A DNA stretch of 64,000 nucleotides from Verrucomicrobiales bacterium (GTDB taxonomy: Bacteria; Verrucomicrobiota; Verrucomicrobiia; Verrucomicrobiales; DEV007): contig JARGPI010000017.1 of the NCBI GenBank assembly GCA_029213005.1, positions 94,740 to 158,739 of the forward strand. Direction: 5' to 3'. A program made the position numbers and the translations under genes. The notes beneath the pieces were generated by a model. The model saw only the letters and a program-made list of their open reading frames with translations. It did no database searches and had not been told where the DNA came from. This document shows, piece by piece, positions 1 to 8,108 of this stretch. The first letter of the stretch is position 1, and every line of letters starts with the position of its first letter.

Positions 1-1335
1 GTCGCCTACCGGAATGCTGTCGAGTCGATTGATAAAGATCTGAAGCTTGAGTTGAAGAAGCTCGCAGATCTCCGGAAAAAGATTGCTTCGGAAAAACCCG
101 AGCTGGCCCGGAAAGCTCACGAATCGGCGCTGGTGCTACGGCAGAAAAAGCGTCAGTACGAGGTCGCAAAAGCCACTCAGGCCTCGGTGGATCATGAATT
201 GGAAAAGCGCGACAGCCAGCTGAAGCTGTGGCGTGACGAGCGGCTCTATCTCGACGGGATGCTTGCCGAATTCCGCAAAAATTTCCGGGGAGCGATTCCG
301 CTCCCCGAAGCCTCATCGATGGATGACGCGTTTAAAAACGCAGGCCGCGACGGCGACGCCGGAACTGCCGCAAGCCTCGAGCTGGTTGAAAAAATGACGG
401 CTCAGATCAGCGAACTCGGCTCGGTTCGCTCCATCGAAGGGAACGCGCTTGGCGAAGATGGCGTCATGATTGATGGAAAATTTGCGGTGGCTGGTCCGAT
501 TTCGTGGTTTGCATCGGAAAACGGCGCGGTTTCCGGCTTGGTTACCGAGACCTCCAGTTTGCAGTCGTCCGTGGTTTCCGGAACCGCAAATTCAGATGCT
601 ATCCAGTCGCTTCTCGCCGGAAATGATGCAGAAGTTCCCTTCGATCCCACGCTGGGGAACGCCATCGCTATGGAGGAGGTCGAGGGTGACCTTTTCAGCT
701 ACATCAAAAAGGGTGGCTTCTGGATTTATCCGATTTTGACCCTCGCAGTGATTGCCTTGATCGCCGGAATTTTCAAATGGATTCAACTCGCCAATGTCCG
801 GGCGATCAAGCCCCGGGTGATTCAGGATGTGATCGACGCGACGAATCGCGGAGATCAGGCTGCGGCGGCACTTGCCGTGGCGAAAGTGAATCACCCCGCG
901 AAGGCGATTCTCGAAAGAGGGATTGAAGTGGCTGGTGAGCCGATCGATGACGTGGAGGAGTCGCTTTACGAAAAATATCTCGAAGCACAGCCGCGTCTGC
1001 AACGTGGTCTGGCCCTGATTGCGATCGCTTCGGCGACGTCACCGCTGCTCGGTCTGCTCGGAACCGTGACGGGGATGATCAAGACCTTCAATCAAATTAC
1101 AATTTTTGGAACCGGAGACGCCCGTTCGCTCTCCGGCGGGATTTCCGAGGCACTGATCACAACCGCTTTCGGTCTGATCGTGGCTATTCCCGCTCTCATT
1201 TTGCACGCCTTGCTTTCCCGGAAAATCCAGGGAATCCGCGCGACGATGGAAATGGTCAGCCTCGCTTTTATCAACGGACTGAAGCGCGACGAAAAGAAAC
1301 CCGCAGCACCTGAATTGGCTGTAGCCGATGAGTAA
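1..1335 (+). CDS. MotA/TolQ/ExbB family proton channel with long N-terminal extension (TtpC-like), 5' partial
   Basis: The reading frame is open from the first base, so the gene begins before the window; the TTG at 52 is only an internal codon. The visible part has a charged, coiled-coil-like N-terminal region (about 230 residues, probably periplasmic), a membrane helix near WIYPILTLAVIALIAGIF, and the C-terminal MotA/TolQ/ExbB domain with a Pro/Gly-rich pair of helices (SPLLGLLGTVTGMIKTF and SGGISEALITTAFGLIVAIPALI). Ordinary ExbB proteins are about 240 residues; the extra N-terminal domain is known from TtpC of Vibrio TonB2 systems. The stop overlaps the start of the next ExbB gene by 8 bp (ATGAGTAA), so the two are translationally coupled. 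It should form, with the next gene and ExbD, the proton-driven motor that energises TonB. A DUF3450 gene is the usual upstream neighbour but lies outside the window. Confidence 0.85.
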   Translation, partial: VAYRNAVESIDKDLKLELKKLADLRKKIASEKPELARKAHESALVLRQKKRQYEVAKATQASVDHELEKRDSQLKLWRDERLYLDGMLAEFRKNFRGAIPLPEASSMDDAFKNAGRDGDAGTAASLELVEKMTAQISELGSVRSIEGNALGEDGVMIDGKFAVAGPISWFASENGAVSGLVTETSSLQSSVVSGTANSDAIQSLLAGNDAEVPFDPTLGNAIAMEEVEGDLFSYIKKGGFWIYPILTLAVIALIAGIFKWIQLANVRAIKPRVIQDVIDATNRGDQAAAALAVAKVNHPAKAILERGIEVAGEPIDDVEESLYEKYLEAQPRLQRGLALIAIASATSPLLGLLGTVTGMIKTFNQITIFGTGDARSLSGGISEALITTAFGLIVAIPALILHALLSRKIQGIRATMEMVSLAFINGLKRDEKKPAAPELAVADE

Positions 1336-1912
1336 TACCGGAATCATTCAACGATTTTTCAGCGAACTTCAGGCCATCTCCAACGAAGGTGGCTGGGTCT
1401 TCTGGGCCCTGATTGTCCTCGCTTTTCTGATCGCATTTTCCATGCTCACGATTTGGAGCGCGATGAGTTGGGGCGAAACCCGGGTGCTCTCCGGCCAGCA
1501 GTGGCGGAGGCTCTTCGGAAACTGGGAAAAGGAAAAACTCCTTGTCGATAAAATTCGCGCCGAGCTCGGCGAAACCAAAAACCGCGGGATGGAGGAAATC
1601 GAGCAGTCCCTGTTTTCCAAAGCCCGTCGCCGGATCCCTTTTGCTTTTGTTCTGATCGGCACGGCACCTCTTGTCGGTTTGTTGGGGACTGTGTCGGGGA
1701 TGATGAGCACCTTCCACGGAATGGCTGCATCGACTGCCAATGCACCGATCGAAACCATTTCTCGCGGGATATCGGAAGCCTTGATCACCACTCAGACCGG
1801 TCTGATCATCGGAGTTCCATCCTTTGTTGTGTGTACCTTTTTAAAAAGCCGGTTGAATCAGTGTGAACTGACCTTTCAGAGAATCGAAGCGGAGGTGTTA
1901 AAAGGGATATGA
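1328..1912 (+). CDS. exbB: ExbB/TolQ-type proton channel subunit
   Basis: This 194-residue inner-membrane protein has the standard ExbB layout: an N-terminal helix (GWVFWALIVLAFLIAFSMLTIW), a cytoplasmic segment, and two C-terminal helices with the family signature (APLVGLLGTVSGMMSTFHGMA, then SRGISEALITTQTGLIIGVPSFVV). It is a second, shorter homologue beside the TtpC-like gene, and the pair matches TonB2-type operons. ExbB forms the pentameric proton channel around an ExbD dimer and passes motion to TonB. The start overlaps the preceding gene by 8 bp. An 89-bp gap carrying two copies of a 22-bp repeat separates it from exbD, unusual within an otherwise tightly packed operon. Confidence 0.9.
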   Translation: MSNTGIIQRFFSELQAISNEGGWVFWALIVLAFLIAFSMLTIWSAMSWGETRVLSGQQWRRLFGNWEKEKLLVDKIRAELGETKNRGMEEIEQSLFSKARRRIPFAFVLIGTAPLVGLLGTVSGMMSTFHGMAASTANAPIETISRGISEALITTQTGLIIGVPSFVVCTFLKSRLNQCELTFQRIEAEVLKGI

Positions 1913-1919
1913 AAACTAC

Positions 1920-1965
1920 CGATTGTACCCTGTACCGTTTCAGACTGTACCCTGTACAGTCCGTA
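1920..1965. repeat. 22-bp phased palindrome array, locus A (two units)
   Basis: Two copies of the core GTACCCTGTAC begin at 1925 and 1947, exactly 22 bp apart. The second lies in a perfect dyad, GACTGTAC-CCT-GTACAGTC. The array fills the gap between exbB and exbD. The same unit and period recur near 27560, 40210 and 43895. Its function is unknown; a tandem operator or a dispersed palindromic element are the main options. Confidence 0.85.
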
Positions 1966-2001
1966 GCGGTGGCTTCTTTAACCCATTCTTAAATCCGAAA
2001 A

Positions 2002-2415
2002 ATGGCCCGTAGATTTCAAAAATTTCACGATACTTCCGAAGATAACAGTGGAGAGATCAATATATCTCCACTGATCGATATCGTTTTCATCCTTCTGATC
2101 TTTTTTATCGTTACTACCGTGTTTGTTGAGGAGACCGGAATCGATATAGAGAAACCGCGCGCCGCATCGCAAAAAGATCTCGATAAAAACAGTATCCTTC
2201 TCGGGATCACACCGGAGGGAAAGGTGTTTTATGGAGGTAGCGAAATCGGGGTAGGTGGAGTTCGTTCCGTCGTGAGTCGTTTGATTCGTCAGCAGGAGCA
2301 GCCCGTCATTATCCAGGCCGATCGTTTAACGCCTACCGAAACTACCGTTTCAGTCCTCGACGAAGCGAAGCTCGCCGGGGCCGCTAAAGTATTTGTTTCC
2401 ACGGTTAAAAATTAA
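2002..2415 (+). CDS. exbD: ExbD/TolR biopolymer transport protein
   Basis: This 137-residue protein has a short cytoplasmic N-terminus, one membrane helix with the conserved aspartate (INISPLIDIVFILLIFFIV) and a periplasmic domain ending in a TolR/ExbD-like fold (QADRLTPTETTVSVLDEAKLAGAAKVFV). The Asp in PLIDIVF is the known proton-carrying residue of the family. ExbD is the rotor/stator partner of ExbB and transmits the proton-motive force to TonB. The stop codon overlaps the ATG of the tonB-like gene (TTAATGAG), indicating coupling. The gene is preceded by the two-unit palindrome array. Confidence 0.93.
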   Translation: MARRFQKFHDTSEDNSGEINISPLIDIVFILLIFFIVTTVFVEETGIDIEKPRAASQKDLDKNSILLGITPEGKVFYGGSEIGVGGVRSVVSRLIRQQEQPVIIQADRLTPTETTVSVLDEAKLAGAAKVFVSTVKN

Positions 2416-3095
2416 TGAGTTCCGCCATCGCACAGACCAGTGACGGCCTTTCCCTTTTCGGGAGAATGTCGCGTTTTGTCGCTGCGGTGGGTTTGACCGG
2501 GTTTCTCATCATCTTCCTGATCGCGACCCGATGGATCGAGCCGAAGGCGGACGCGCTGACTTTACGATCGATGCAGGGAATCGATCCCGTGGCGATGCCT
2601 GCACCGCCGCCCCCTCCCCCTGAATCGGAGTCACAACCTGCGCCGCCGCCGCCGCCACCGGCAGTCTCAATGGAACTACCGAAACTCGATCTTTCAGTCG
2701 ATAATCTCGCTCCTCCCGTGCAGGCCGCGATGGAGGATAAACGGCTCGATGTGATGATGAAGCCTGCCGAGTTTGCGACCGCTCAACCCCAGACCAAAGC
2801 GCGAAGTCTTTACTCAGCTGCTGATCTCGATAATCAGCCCCGACTGCTCAACCGGCCGAATGTGACCTACCCAGCCAGTCTCAAAAATCAGGGGATCCGC
2901 GAAGGTAAAGTTATTCTAGAGGTGATGATCAATGTCTCCGGATCGGTTTCGATTCGCCGCGTGATTTCCAGTAGTCATCCCGATGTGATTCCGATGGCTC
3001 GTGCTTTTGCCTCCCGCTCCCGTTTTTCGCCGCCGAAGAAAGACGGGCGCATAGTCAATGCGGTTTTCAACTGGCCCCTGGTGTTACGTCCATGA
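2415..3095 (+). CDS. tonB: TonB-like energy transducer
   Basis: This 226-residue protein has a cytoplasmic N-terminus, one membrane helix (about residues 22-41, AAVGLTGFLIIFLIATRW), a proline-rich periplasmic spacer (PAPPPPPPESESQPAPPPPPP) and a C-terminal TonB domain (NVTYPASLKNQGIREGKVILEV... VIPMARAFASRSRFSPPKKDG). This is the standard TonB build: the spacer crosses the periplasm and the last domain contacts TonB boxes of outer-membrane receptors. It overlaps exbD by 1 bp and the next TPR gene by 4 bp (ATGA). No TonB-dependent receptor is in the window, so the substrate is unknown. Confidence 0.9.
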   Translation: MSSAIAQTSDGLSLFGRMSRFVAAVGLTGFLIIFLIATRWIEPKADALTLRSMQGIDPVAMPAPPPPPPESESQPAPPPPPPAVSMELPKLDLSVDNLAPPVQAAMEDKRLDVMMKPAEFATAQPQTKARSLYSAADLDNQPRLLNRPNVTYPASLKNQGIREGKVILEVMINVSGSVSIRRVISSSHPDVIPMARAFASRSRFSPPKKDGRIVNAVFNWPLVLRP

Positions 3096-4450
3096 AGTCT
3101 ATATTTCTCCAGATCCTGATTTCTGTGTTCGCCATTTCTCTACTGGTGGCGGACGAGCCGTTGCCGATTGATTCGCTGTGGAAAAGCGAGTCGTTCCGAA
3201 AGGCCTACACCGGGTCCTACGGTATTGATTCCCGAATCGAACCGCTCATCAATGAAGATGAAGCCTTCTATCTCGGCGAGGCGGCTAAGTTGATGGGGAA
3301 AGAAGACCGTCCCGGCGCGATTCAAAAACTGATCGATTCCGATCTGCTCGATAACAGTCCGGCTCTCCTGTTTTCACTGGGTAATTTTCACTTTGAGGAG
3401 GGGGATCCCAAGGTCGCGATTTCCTACTTCGACAAAGCTCTTGAATTGTTTCCGAATTTTCGTGACGCCCACCGCAACGTTGCGATGTTGAAGATACAGA
3501 CCGGTGATCATGAGGCGGCGGAAAAACATCTCAAGCGCGCTATCGAGCTCGGTTCTCAGGAAGGGCTGACCTACGGTCTGCTCGCTTATTGCCACACTCA
3601 GAAAAATCGACTCCAGGCAGCGCTGTCCGCCTACCGGATGGCTCAGGTTACCATGCCGGAGGAAATCCAGTGGCAACTCGGAGAGGCCTACACCCTTCAG
3701 GCGCTCGATGAAGCGGAAAAGGCCTCATCGATCTACGCGTCGCTGATCAAAAAATTCCCGACCGACGTCAGTCTCTGGATCAATCAGGCCAATGCCTACG
3801 CTCAAAAGGAAAACTACTCGGAAGCGATCGCTCATCTCGAGTTGGCGAACCGGATGAGCGATTTGAATCCCCAAAATCGCGTGGTTTTAGGTCAGATGTT
3901 TCTTGAGCAGTCATTAGCGGACCTCGCTGTTGAAAACTTCCGGGAAGCGGTCGCCGAGAAGGGAGTCAGTCTTTCCCTCGCGATCAATTGTCTGGGATTA
4001 TTGAGCAATCACCAAAATTGGGCCGAGGCAAAGAGCTTTGGAGAGGAGTGTGCCGGGATTTATCAGGAAGAACTCGCTCTGCCTGAGTCGAAGACCTTTT
4101 TCTCCAGTTTTCAAAGGACGATGGCGCTTGCCGAACTCGAAACCGGCGATGCCAAAGCCGGAGCCAAGCGGGTTGAGACCCTGCTCGAATCTGACCCGCT
4201 CGATGGCGATGCTCTGATCCTGCTGGCCCGGTTCCGCGAAGACAACAATCAGGCCGACGACGCGATCGTACTTCTCGAACAAGCGGCAATTATCCCCGAA
4301 AAACGGGCCGAAGCTCTGATGGCCCACGGCCGGATTCTGGTGAGTCAGTTTCGCTACGACGAGGCGCTAAAACTTCTCGAAGAATCCCAATCGCTCAGCC
4401 CGACAGCAGGTCTCAAGGCCTACATCGAAGCGATTGAAGAGCTGAAATAA
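3092..4450 (+). CDS. Exported TPR-repeat protein of the TonB operon
   Basis: The 452-residue product begins with a signal peptide (MKSIFLQILISVFAISLLVADE) and then consists mainly of tetratricopeptide repeats, visible as helix pairs such as NSPALLFSLGNFHFEEGDPKVAISYFDKALELFP, RDAHRNVAMLKIQTGDHEAAEKHLKRAIELG. At least eight repeats can be picked out. TPR proteins scaffold protein contacts, and a TPR gene is the usual last gene of TonB2/TtpC operons, where it is thought to assist the periplasmic part of the transducer. It overlaps tonB by 4 bp. The specific partner cannot be told from sequence. Confidence 0.85.
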   Translation: MKSIFLQILISVFAISLLVADEPLPIDSLWKSESFRKAYTGSYGIDSRIEPLINEDEAFYLGEAAKLMGKEDRPGAIQKLIDSDLLDNSPALLFSLGNFHFEEGDPKVAISYFDKALELFPNFRDAHRNVAMLKIQTGDHEAAEKHLKRAIELGSQEGLTYGLLAYCHTQKNRLQAALSAYRMAQVTMPEEIQWQLGEAYTLQALDEAEKASSIYASLIKKFPTDVSLWINQANAYAQKENYSEAIAHLELANRMSDLNPQNRVVLGQMFLEQSLADLAVENFREAVAEKGVSLSLAINCLGLLSNHQNWAEAKSFGEECAGIYQEELALPESKTFFSSFQRTMALAELETGDAKAGAKRVETLLESDPLDGDALILLARFREDNNQADDAIVLLEQAAIIPEKRAEALMAHGRILVSQFRYDEALKLLEESQSLSPTAGLKAYIEAIEELK

Positions 4451-4475
4451 GGGGGCTTTCCGAAGAACGGAGAAA

Positions 4476-4505
4476 GGCGAAGCGGGAAACTTCGCCCTTC
4501 CCGCT
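4476..4505. terminator. Overlapping hairpins between convergent genes
   Basis: Two mutually exclusive stems share this site: GGCGAAG (4476-4482) with CTTCGCC (4490-4496), and AGCGGGAA (4481-4488) with TTCCCGCT (4498-4505). It lies between the TPR gene and the convergent selenoprotein candidate, a usual place for a terminator, but no T-run follows on either strand. Confidence 0.4.
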
Positions 4506-4512
4506 GGAATGG

Positions 4513-4872
4513 TTAAGAGTCCTTGAGCAGGACCTTGACGACTTTCTCCACTTTGGCTTTGCCGAAGTTGTGACCTTCCACCGTTTTCACGATATTGCCG
4601 GCCGGATCTTTGGCGATGATCCCGTGGGATTTGAGTTTAGATTCTGTCACCGCCTGATTCGCTTCCGCGCTGTTCATGGTGACGTTTGAGAAGGTGATTT
4701 TATCTCCGTGTTCCTTTTTCAGATCATCAACTATGACCTTTATTTTGTTACACATCATTCATCCGTCAAAGAAGTAATACGTCAGTGACGGCTTGCTATC
4801 CTGGGCATTGAGCACGCTGCCGGTAATCAGCAACAATGCTGAAGCCAGGAATACTGGATTCAGGATTTTCAT
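4513..4872 (-). CDS. Exported thioredoxin-like protein with UxxC motif; candidate selenoprotein read through in-frame TGA
   Basis: Read from the ATG at 4872, this frame encodes a signal peptide (MKILNPVFLASALLLITGSV, then LNA before QDSKPS), a first beta strand (LTYYFFDG), an in-frame TGA at 4761-4759, and at once MMCNKIKVIVDDLKKEHGDKI..., a typical thioredoxin alpha1/beta2 stretch, followed by a beta hairpin (HGIIAKDPAGNIVKTVEGHN). The TGA stands exactly where the first Cys of a CxxC redox motif belongs, giving U-M-M-C. A SECIS-like stem-loop lies 20 nt after the TGA. An AGGGTGA ribosome-binding site precedes the ATG. With Sec the protein is 119 residues; starting at the internal ATG (4758) would lose the signal peptide, first strand and active site. 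A plain nonsense mutation of Cys (TGT/TGC to TGA) is the alternative. It probably acts as an exported thiol-disulfide or selenol oxidoreductase. Confidence 0.7.
4721..4739 (-). promoter_or_regulatory. Candidate bacterial SECIS element
   Basis: On the minus-strand transcript a 7-bp stem, AGGUCAU paired with AUGAUCU, closes the loop AGUUG. The loop begins 26 nt after the UGA and contains GU, both of which agree with known bacterial SECIS hairpins recognised by SelB. It lies inside the coding sequence, as bacterial SECIS elements do. Folding was done by eye only. Confidence 0.55.
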
Positions 4873-4935
4873 CGCAATCACCCTAGACAGAAATTGCGGA
4901 GATTGAAAGAGCCGGTTTCCCACCTATCGGCCGGA

Positions 4936-6150
4936 TTAGTTGAGATCGGTATCGACCGGGGCGTCCAGAGGCACTCTGACTTTTTTGATGACGGGTCTCG
5001 GCTCCTGATCAAAGTCGTCCCCGCCACTGCTGATCATGACTGATATCCACCGCAGGTCGGGCGTGTTATCGAGCATCACTTTGACCATCATCGTCAGTGG
5101 TACTGCGAGAAACATTCCGGCCGGTCCCCAGATATATCCCCAGATCAGAACGGACAGGATCACCACGATAGTTGAGATCCCGAAGCTGTCGCCGAGCAGT
5201 TTGGGTTCTAGCACGTTCCCGATGATGATATTGATCGCCAGATAGGCCACCAGCACGATGACAGCCGGCCAAAATCCCTGCAAAATCAGGGCTAATGCGA
5301 CTGGGGGCAGGGCGGCCAAAATCGATCCGATTACCGGAATGAAATTGAGCACAAAGGCGACCAGTCCCCACAGCAGGGGGAATTCCACGTTCATCAGGGC
5401 GCAGGTCATCCAGGCGAGTAAACCGGTTAACAAACTGACCGTGGTTTTCAAAAGCAGGTAATTCTGGATATCACGGGAGGAGTTTTGAAACCGTCGTAAA
5501 TCCGGTCCCCGTTCCCGGATCACATCGCGCACTTTGTCGGCAAAGCGCTGTGATTCCGCCAGGACAAAAATCATCAGAATGAGAACAAAAAACGATTTGG
5601 AAGCCAGCGAGGTGAACCGCCCCACCAGCGCCGATTGATCGATCAGCGCGACAATTCGCTTGGTATCCCAGTATCGATTGAAGAGGTCTTTGAAGGTTGG
5701 CACTTTCCGGTCGTTTATCTCTGGATCGATGCCGAAAAATGGACCCCAACTGTTAAATTTTTCCAACTGTTTATCGATCGATTCCGAGTATTCCGCTGCT
5801 TGCGTTTTGAGGCGTTCCGCGTATTCAGGACCTCTTTCCTGAAATTCCGGAATCACTCCGGAAACCACAAATCCCATGCCGCCGAGAAGCAGGAACACAA
5901 TCAAAACGGTGACGAGAATTGCGAGCGGGCGGGGCAACTTGCACTTTTTATTCAGGAAATTCAGGACCGGCAGAGAGAGCACTCCGAGGAAGAGTCCCAT
6001 CGCGATCGGGACGCAGATTTCGGCTGACAATTTCAGCCCTGTGACGATGACAACGACACAGGCCAGGGCCAGCAATACATTGTTGCCGCCTTCGCGATTT
6101 TTTTTTGCAATGCCTGCAGCCATAATTCGGGCAACCTTCTCTCTAAACAC
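4936..6150 (-). CDS. AI-2E family transporter (PerM/TqsA-like permease)
   Basis: The 404-residue product is a multi-pass inner-membrane protein of the AI-2E transporter family. Two helices near the N-terminus are followed by a long hydrophilic region (about residues 95-170), then the conserved C-terminal bundle including NYLLLKTTVSLLTGLLAW, PLLWGLVAFVLNFIPVIGS and LEPKLLGDSFGISTIVVILSVLIWGYIWGPAGMFLAVPLT, typical for the family. Members export small molecules or ions (AI-2 for TqsA, Na+/H+ exchange for some); the substrate here cannot be predicted. It is divergent from the VWA gene at 6234, with an 83-bp shared promoter region. An alternative start is the ATG at 6120. Confidence 0.9.
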   Translation of the reverse strand: MFREKVARIMAAGIAKKNREGGNNVLLALACVVVIVTGLKLSAEICVPIAMGLFLGVLSLPVLNFLNKKCKLPRPLAILVTVLIVFLLLGGMGFVVSGVIPEFQERGPEYAERLKTQAAEYSESIDKQLEKFNSWGPFFGIDPEINDRKVPTFKDLFNRYWDTKRIVALIDQSALVGRFTSLASKSFFVLILMIFVLAESQRFADKVRDVIRERGPDLRRFQNSSRDIQNYLLLKTTVSLLTGLLAWMTCALMNVEFPLLWGLVAFVLNFIPVIGSILAALPPVALALILQGFWPAVIVLVAYLAINIIIGNVLEPKLLGDSFGISTIVVILSVLIWGYIWGPAGMFLAVPLTMMVKVMLDNTPDLRWISVMISSGGDDFDQEPRPVIKKVRVPLDAPVDTDLN

Positions 6151-6233
6151 TAGGGTTCACAAGGGGAAAATCGGTTGCTTAGTCGTCACAAAGCCCTTTC
6201 TCTTTCAACGGTTGGCACATTAGTTTTATTGGA

Positions 6234-8006
6234 ATGGTTACTTTTGCAAATCTGGCGGGATTCTGGGCCTTACTGGGTATTCCGGTGATCCTTCTAATCC
6301 ATTTTCTGCAAAGGCAGTCTCAGGTGCAGGTCGTCAGTACCCTGTTTCTTCTCGAGGCAATCGACCGCGAAAGTGTGCAGGGGCAGAAGCTGGACCGAAT
6401 CCGGAATTCGATACCGCTCTGGTTGCAACTTCTCGCCGTGTTGCTTCTCACCTGGATCTTGATTCAGCCGAGGTGGACCCGCCCGAATTCGGTTCAGAAA
6501 ATCGCTTTGATTCTCGACAGTTCCGCTTCGATGCGGGCTTTTAAAGAGCCGGTGCTGGCGGCGCTGGAAAAAGAAATTCCGCTGCTCAGTCGAGGGGCGA
6601 AAACAGTGGAGTTGATTGCGATGGGATCTCACATCGATGGTGAGCCGCTATACAACGGCACATCGGTAGTGGATTTGAAGAAATCGCTGGAAGACTGGAC
6701 GCCGTTCCGTCCGGCGCACGATCCGGGACCCGCGCTGCGTGTGGGGAGGAGTCTAGCCGGCACGAAAGGTGTCGTGCTTTTCATCACGGATCATCCTGTG
6801 GACCAACCGGGATACGACTCCCGGGTTCTGGCGGTGGGCGAGAGTGTCCCCAATGTGGGATTCTCCGGCGTCGATGTCGATACCTCAGTGTCTCCACCGG
6901 TTTGGCAGGCGATGGTGAAAAATTACGGCACCACACCTCAAACCAGAGAATGGTTTCTGCAGGCCGGGCAGCAGCGAACGGAAACGCGAACTCTGGAAAT
7001 GAAAGCCGGTGAGACGCGCACCCTTCAGGGGCGTTTTCCGACCGGCGCGAAGGGCGTGGCGCTTCATCTTGTGCCGGATCTTTTTGATCAGGATGACCGG
7101 GCACCGATTGTCATTCCTGAGCCTAAAGCTTTGGCGGTGGCAAAAGTTGGTGCTCCCAGTCTCGACAAGCTCATGAAGGAGATGATCGATAGTTTCGAAA
7201 ACACGATCCCGCCTTCTGACGACAATGGTCTCGATCTCGTCCTGACCACTTACGATCCACTTTCTCCAACTAAAGCGGAGCCGGTCTCGATTGTGTTGCT
7301 TGCCCAGCCCACGCCGGGTCGGAACTTTTTGAAAGGCTCGATCGTCGCTGCGAATCACTCATTGGTGCAGGGGCTGAACTGGCAAGGATTGATCGCGAGG
7401 TCCAGCCCCGGTATGCCGGTAGGACCGGAAGACACCGTTCTACTCTGGCAGGGGCGGCGGGCTTTGATTTTTCTTCGCGAAAACAGTGAGCAGCGTCAGC
7501 TTGTCTATAATTTTGATGTGCCCAGCTCGAATGTGGAGAATCAGCCCGCTTTCATCGTGCTGGCCCATCGATTTGTGGAATCAATTCGCGATTCAAAAAT
7601 TGCTCCTTCCGCCTCTAACTTTGAACTGAATCAGTCAATTCCGATTTCGTTTCATCGAGGCGATGAAGCTTCTCCGCTGGAAATGATTTACGACGGCAAA
7701 AAGACGGTGATTCCGCTGAATCAGGTTCGTTCGTTGAGAGCTCCGGCCGAGCCCGGATTTTTCGAGATTCGTCAGGGCGGGGAAACCCTCATTACCGGCG
7801 CAGCTCAATTTGTTGATACCAGAGAGGCCGATTTTTCCGAGGCTGGAATTTTTGACGATCTCGAAGGAGTAAAAACCACATCGGTCACCGAGCACACTCA
7901 GGAAGACGATGTCTGGCAAATCTGGACGCTGCTGATTCTCGTTGCACTGCTGTTGAGTTGGTATTTTATCAATCGGAAAGCGCCCCGTCTCGAAGCGACT
8001 GCCTGA
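6234..8006 (+). CDS. BatA-like membrane protein with von Willebrand A-type domain
   Basis: The 590-residue protein begins with the aerotolerance-regulator N-terminal (BatA) pattern: a first helix (FANLAGFWALLGIPVILLIHFLQRQ), a short loop and a second helix (SIPLWLQLLAVLLLTWILIQPRW). A VWA-like domain follows with the partial MIDAS motif DSSASM (about residues 94-99), then a large periplasmic region and a C-terminal helix (WTLLILVALLLSWYFI). BatA-type proteins usually sit in moxR-bat operons; no MoxR ATPase is nearby, so this is either a detached member or the end of a split locus. The function of the family is poorly defined (envelope stress, aerotolerance). A TIR gene starts 102 bp downstream on the same strand and could be cotranscribed. 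Confidence 0.8.
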   Translation: MVTFANLAGFWALLGIPVILLIHFLQRQSQVQVVSTLFLLEAIDRESVQGQKLDRIRNSIPLWLQLLAVLLLTWILIQPRWTRPNSVQKIALILDSSASMRAFKEPVLAALEKEIPLLSRGAKTVELIAMGSHIDGEPLYNGTSVVDLKKSLEDWTPFRPAHDPGPALRVGRSLAGTKGVVLFITDHPVDQPGYDSRVLAVGESVPNVGFSGVDVDTSVSPPVWQAMVKNYGTTPQTREWFLQAGQQRTETRTLEMKAGETRTLQGRFPTGAKGVALHLVPDLFDQDDRAPIVIPEPKALAVAKVGAPSLDKLMKEMIDSFENTIPPSDDNGLDLVLTTYDPLSPTKAEPVSIVLLAQPTPGRNFLKGSIVAANHSLVQGLNWQGLIARSSPGMPVGPEDTVLLWQGRRALIFLRENSEQRQLVYNFDVPSSNVENQPAFIVLAHRFVESIRDSKIAPSASNFELNQSIPISFHRGDEASPLEMIYDGKKTVIPLNQVRSLRAPAEPGFFEIRQGGETLITGAAQFVDTREADFSEAGIFDDLEGVKTTSVTEHTQEDDVWQIWTLLILVALLLSWYFINRKAPRLEATA

Positions 8007-8108
8007 CCGTGTTTCAGTTGGGGGAATTGCTCTGTTTTCTCTGACTGAGGCCGCCGAATCAACCGTCAAACTGACTACTTCCCTCCTCGCCGTTTCACCA
8101 CAAACCTC

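Noticed and set aside
402..1717. Several antisense open frames over the ExbB genes
   Set aside because: Shadows of strongly biased coding sequence; no family features.
6336..6346. GTACCCTGTTT within the BatA-like gene
   Set aside because: A single coding-region match without a dyad or neighbour at 22 bp; chance.
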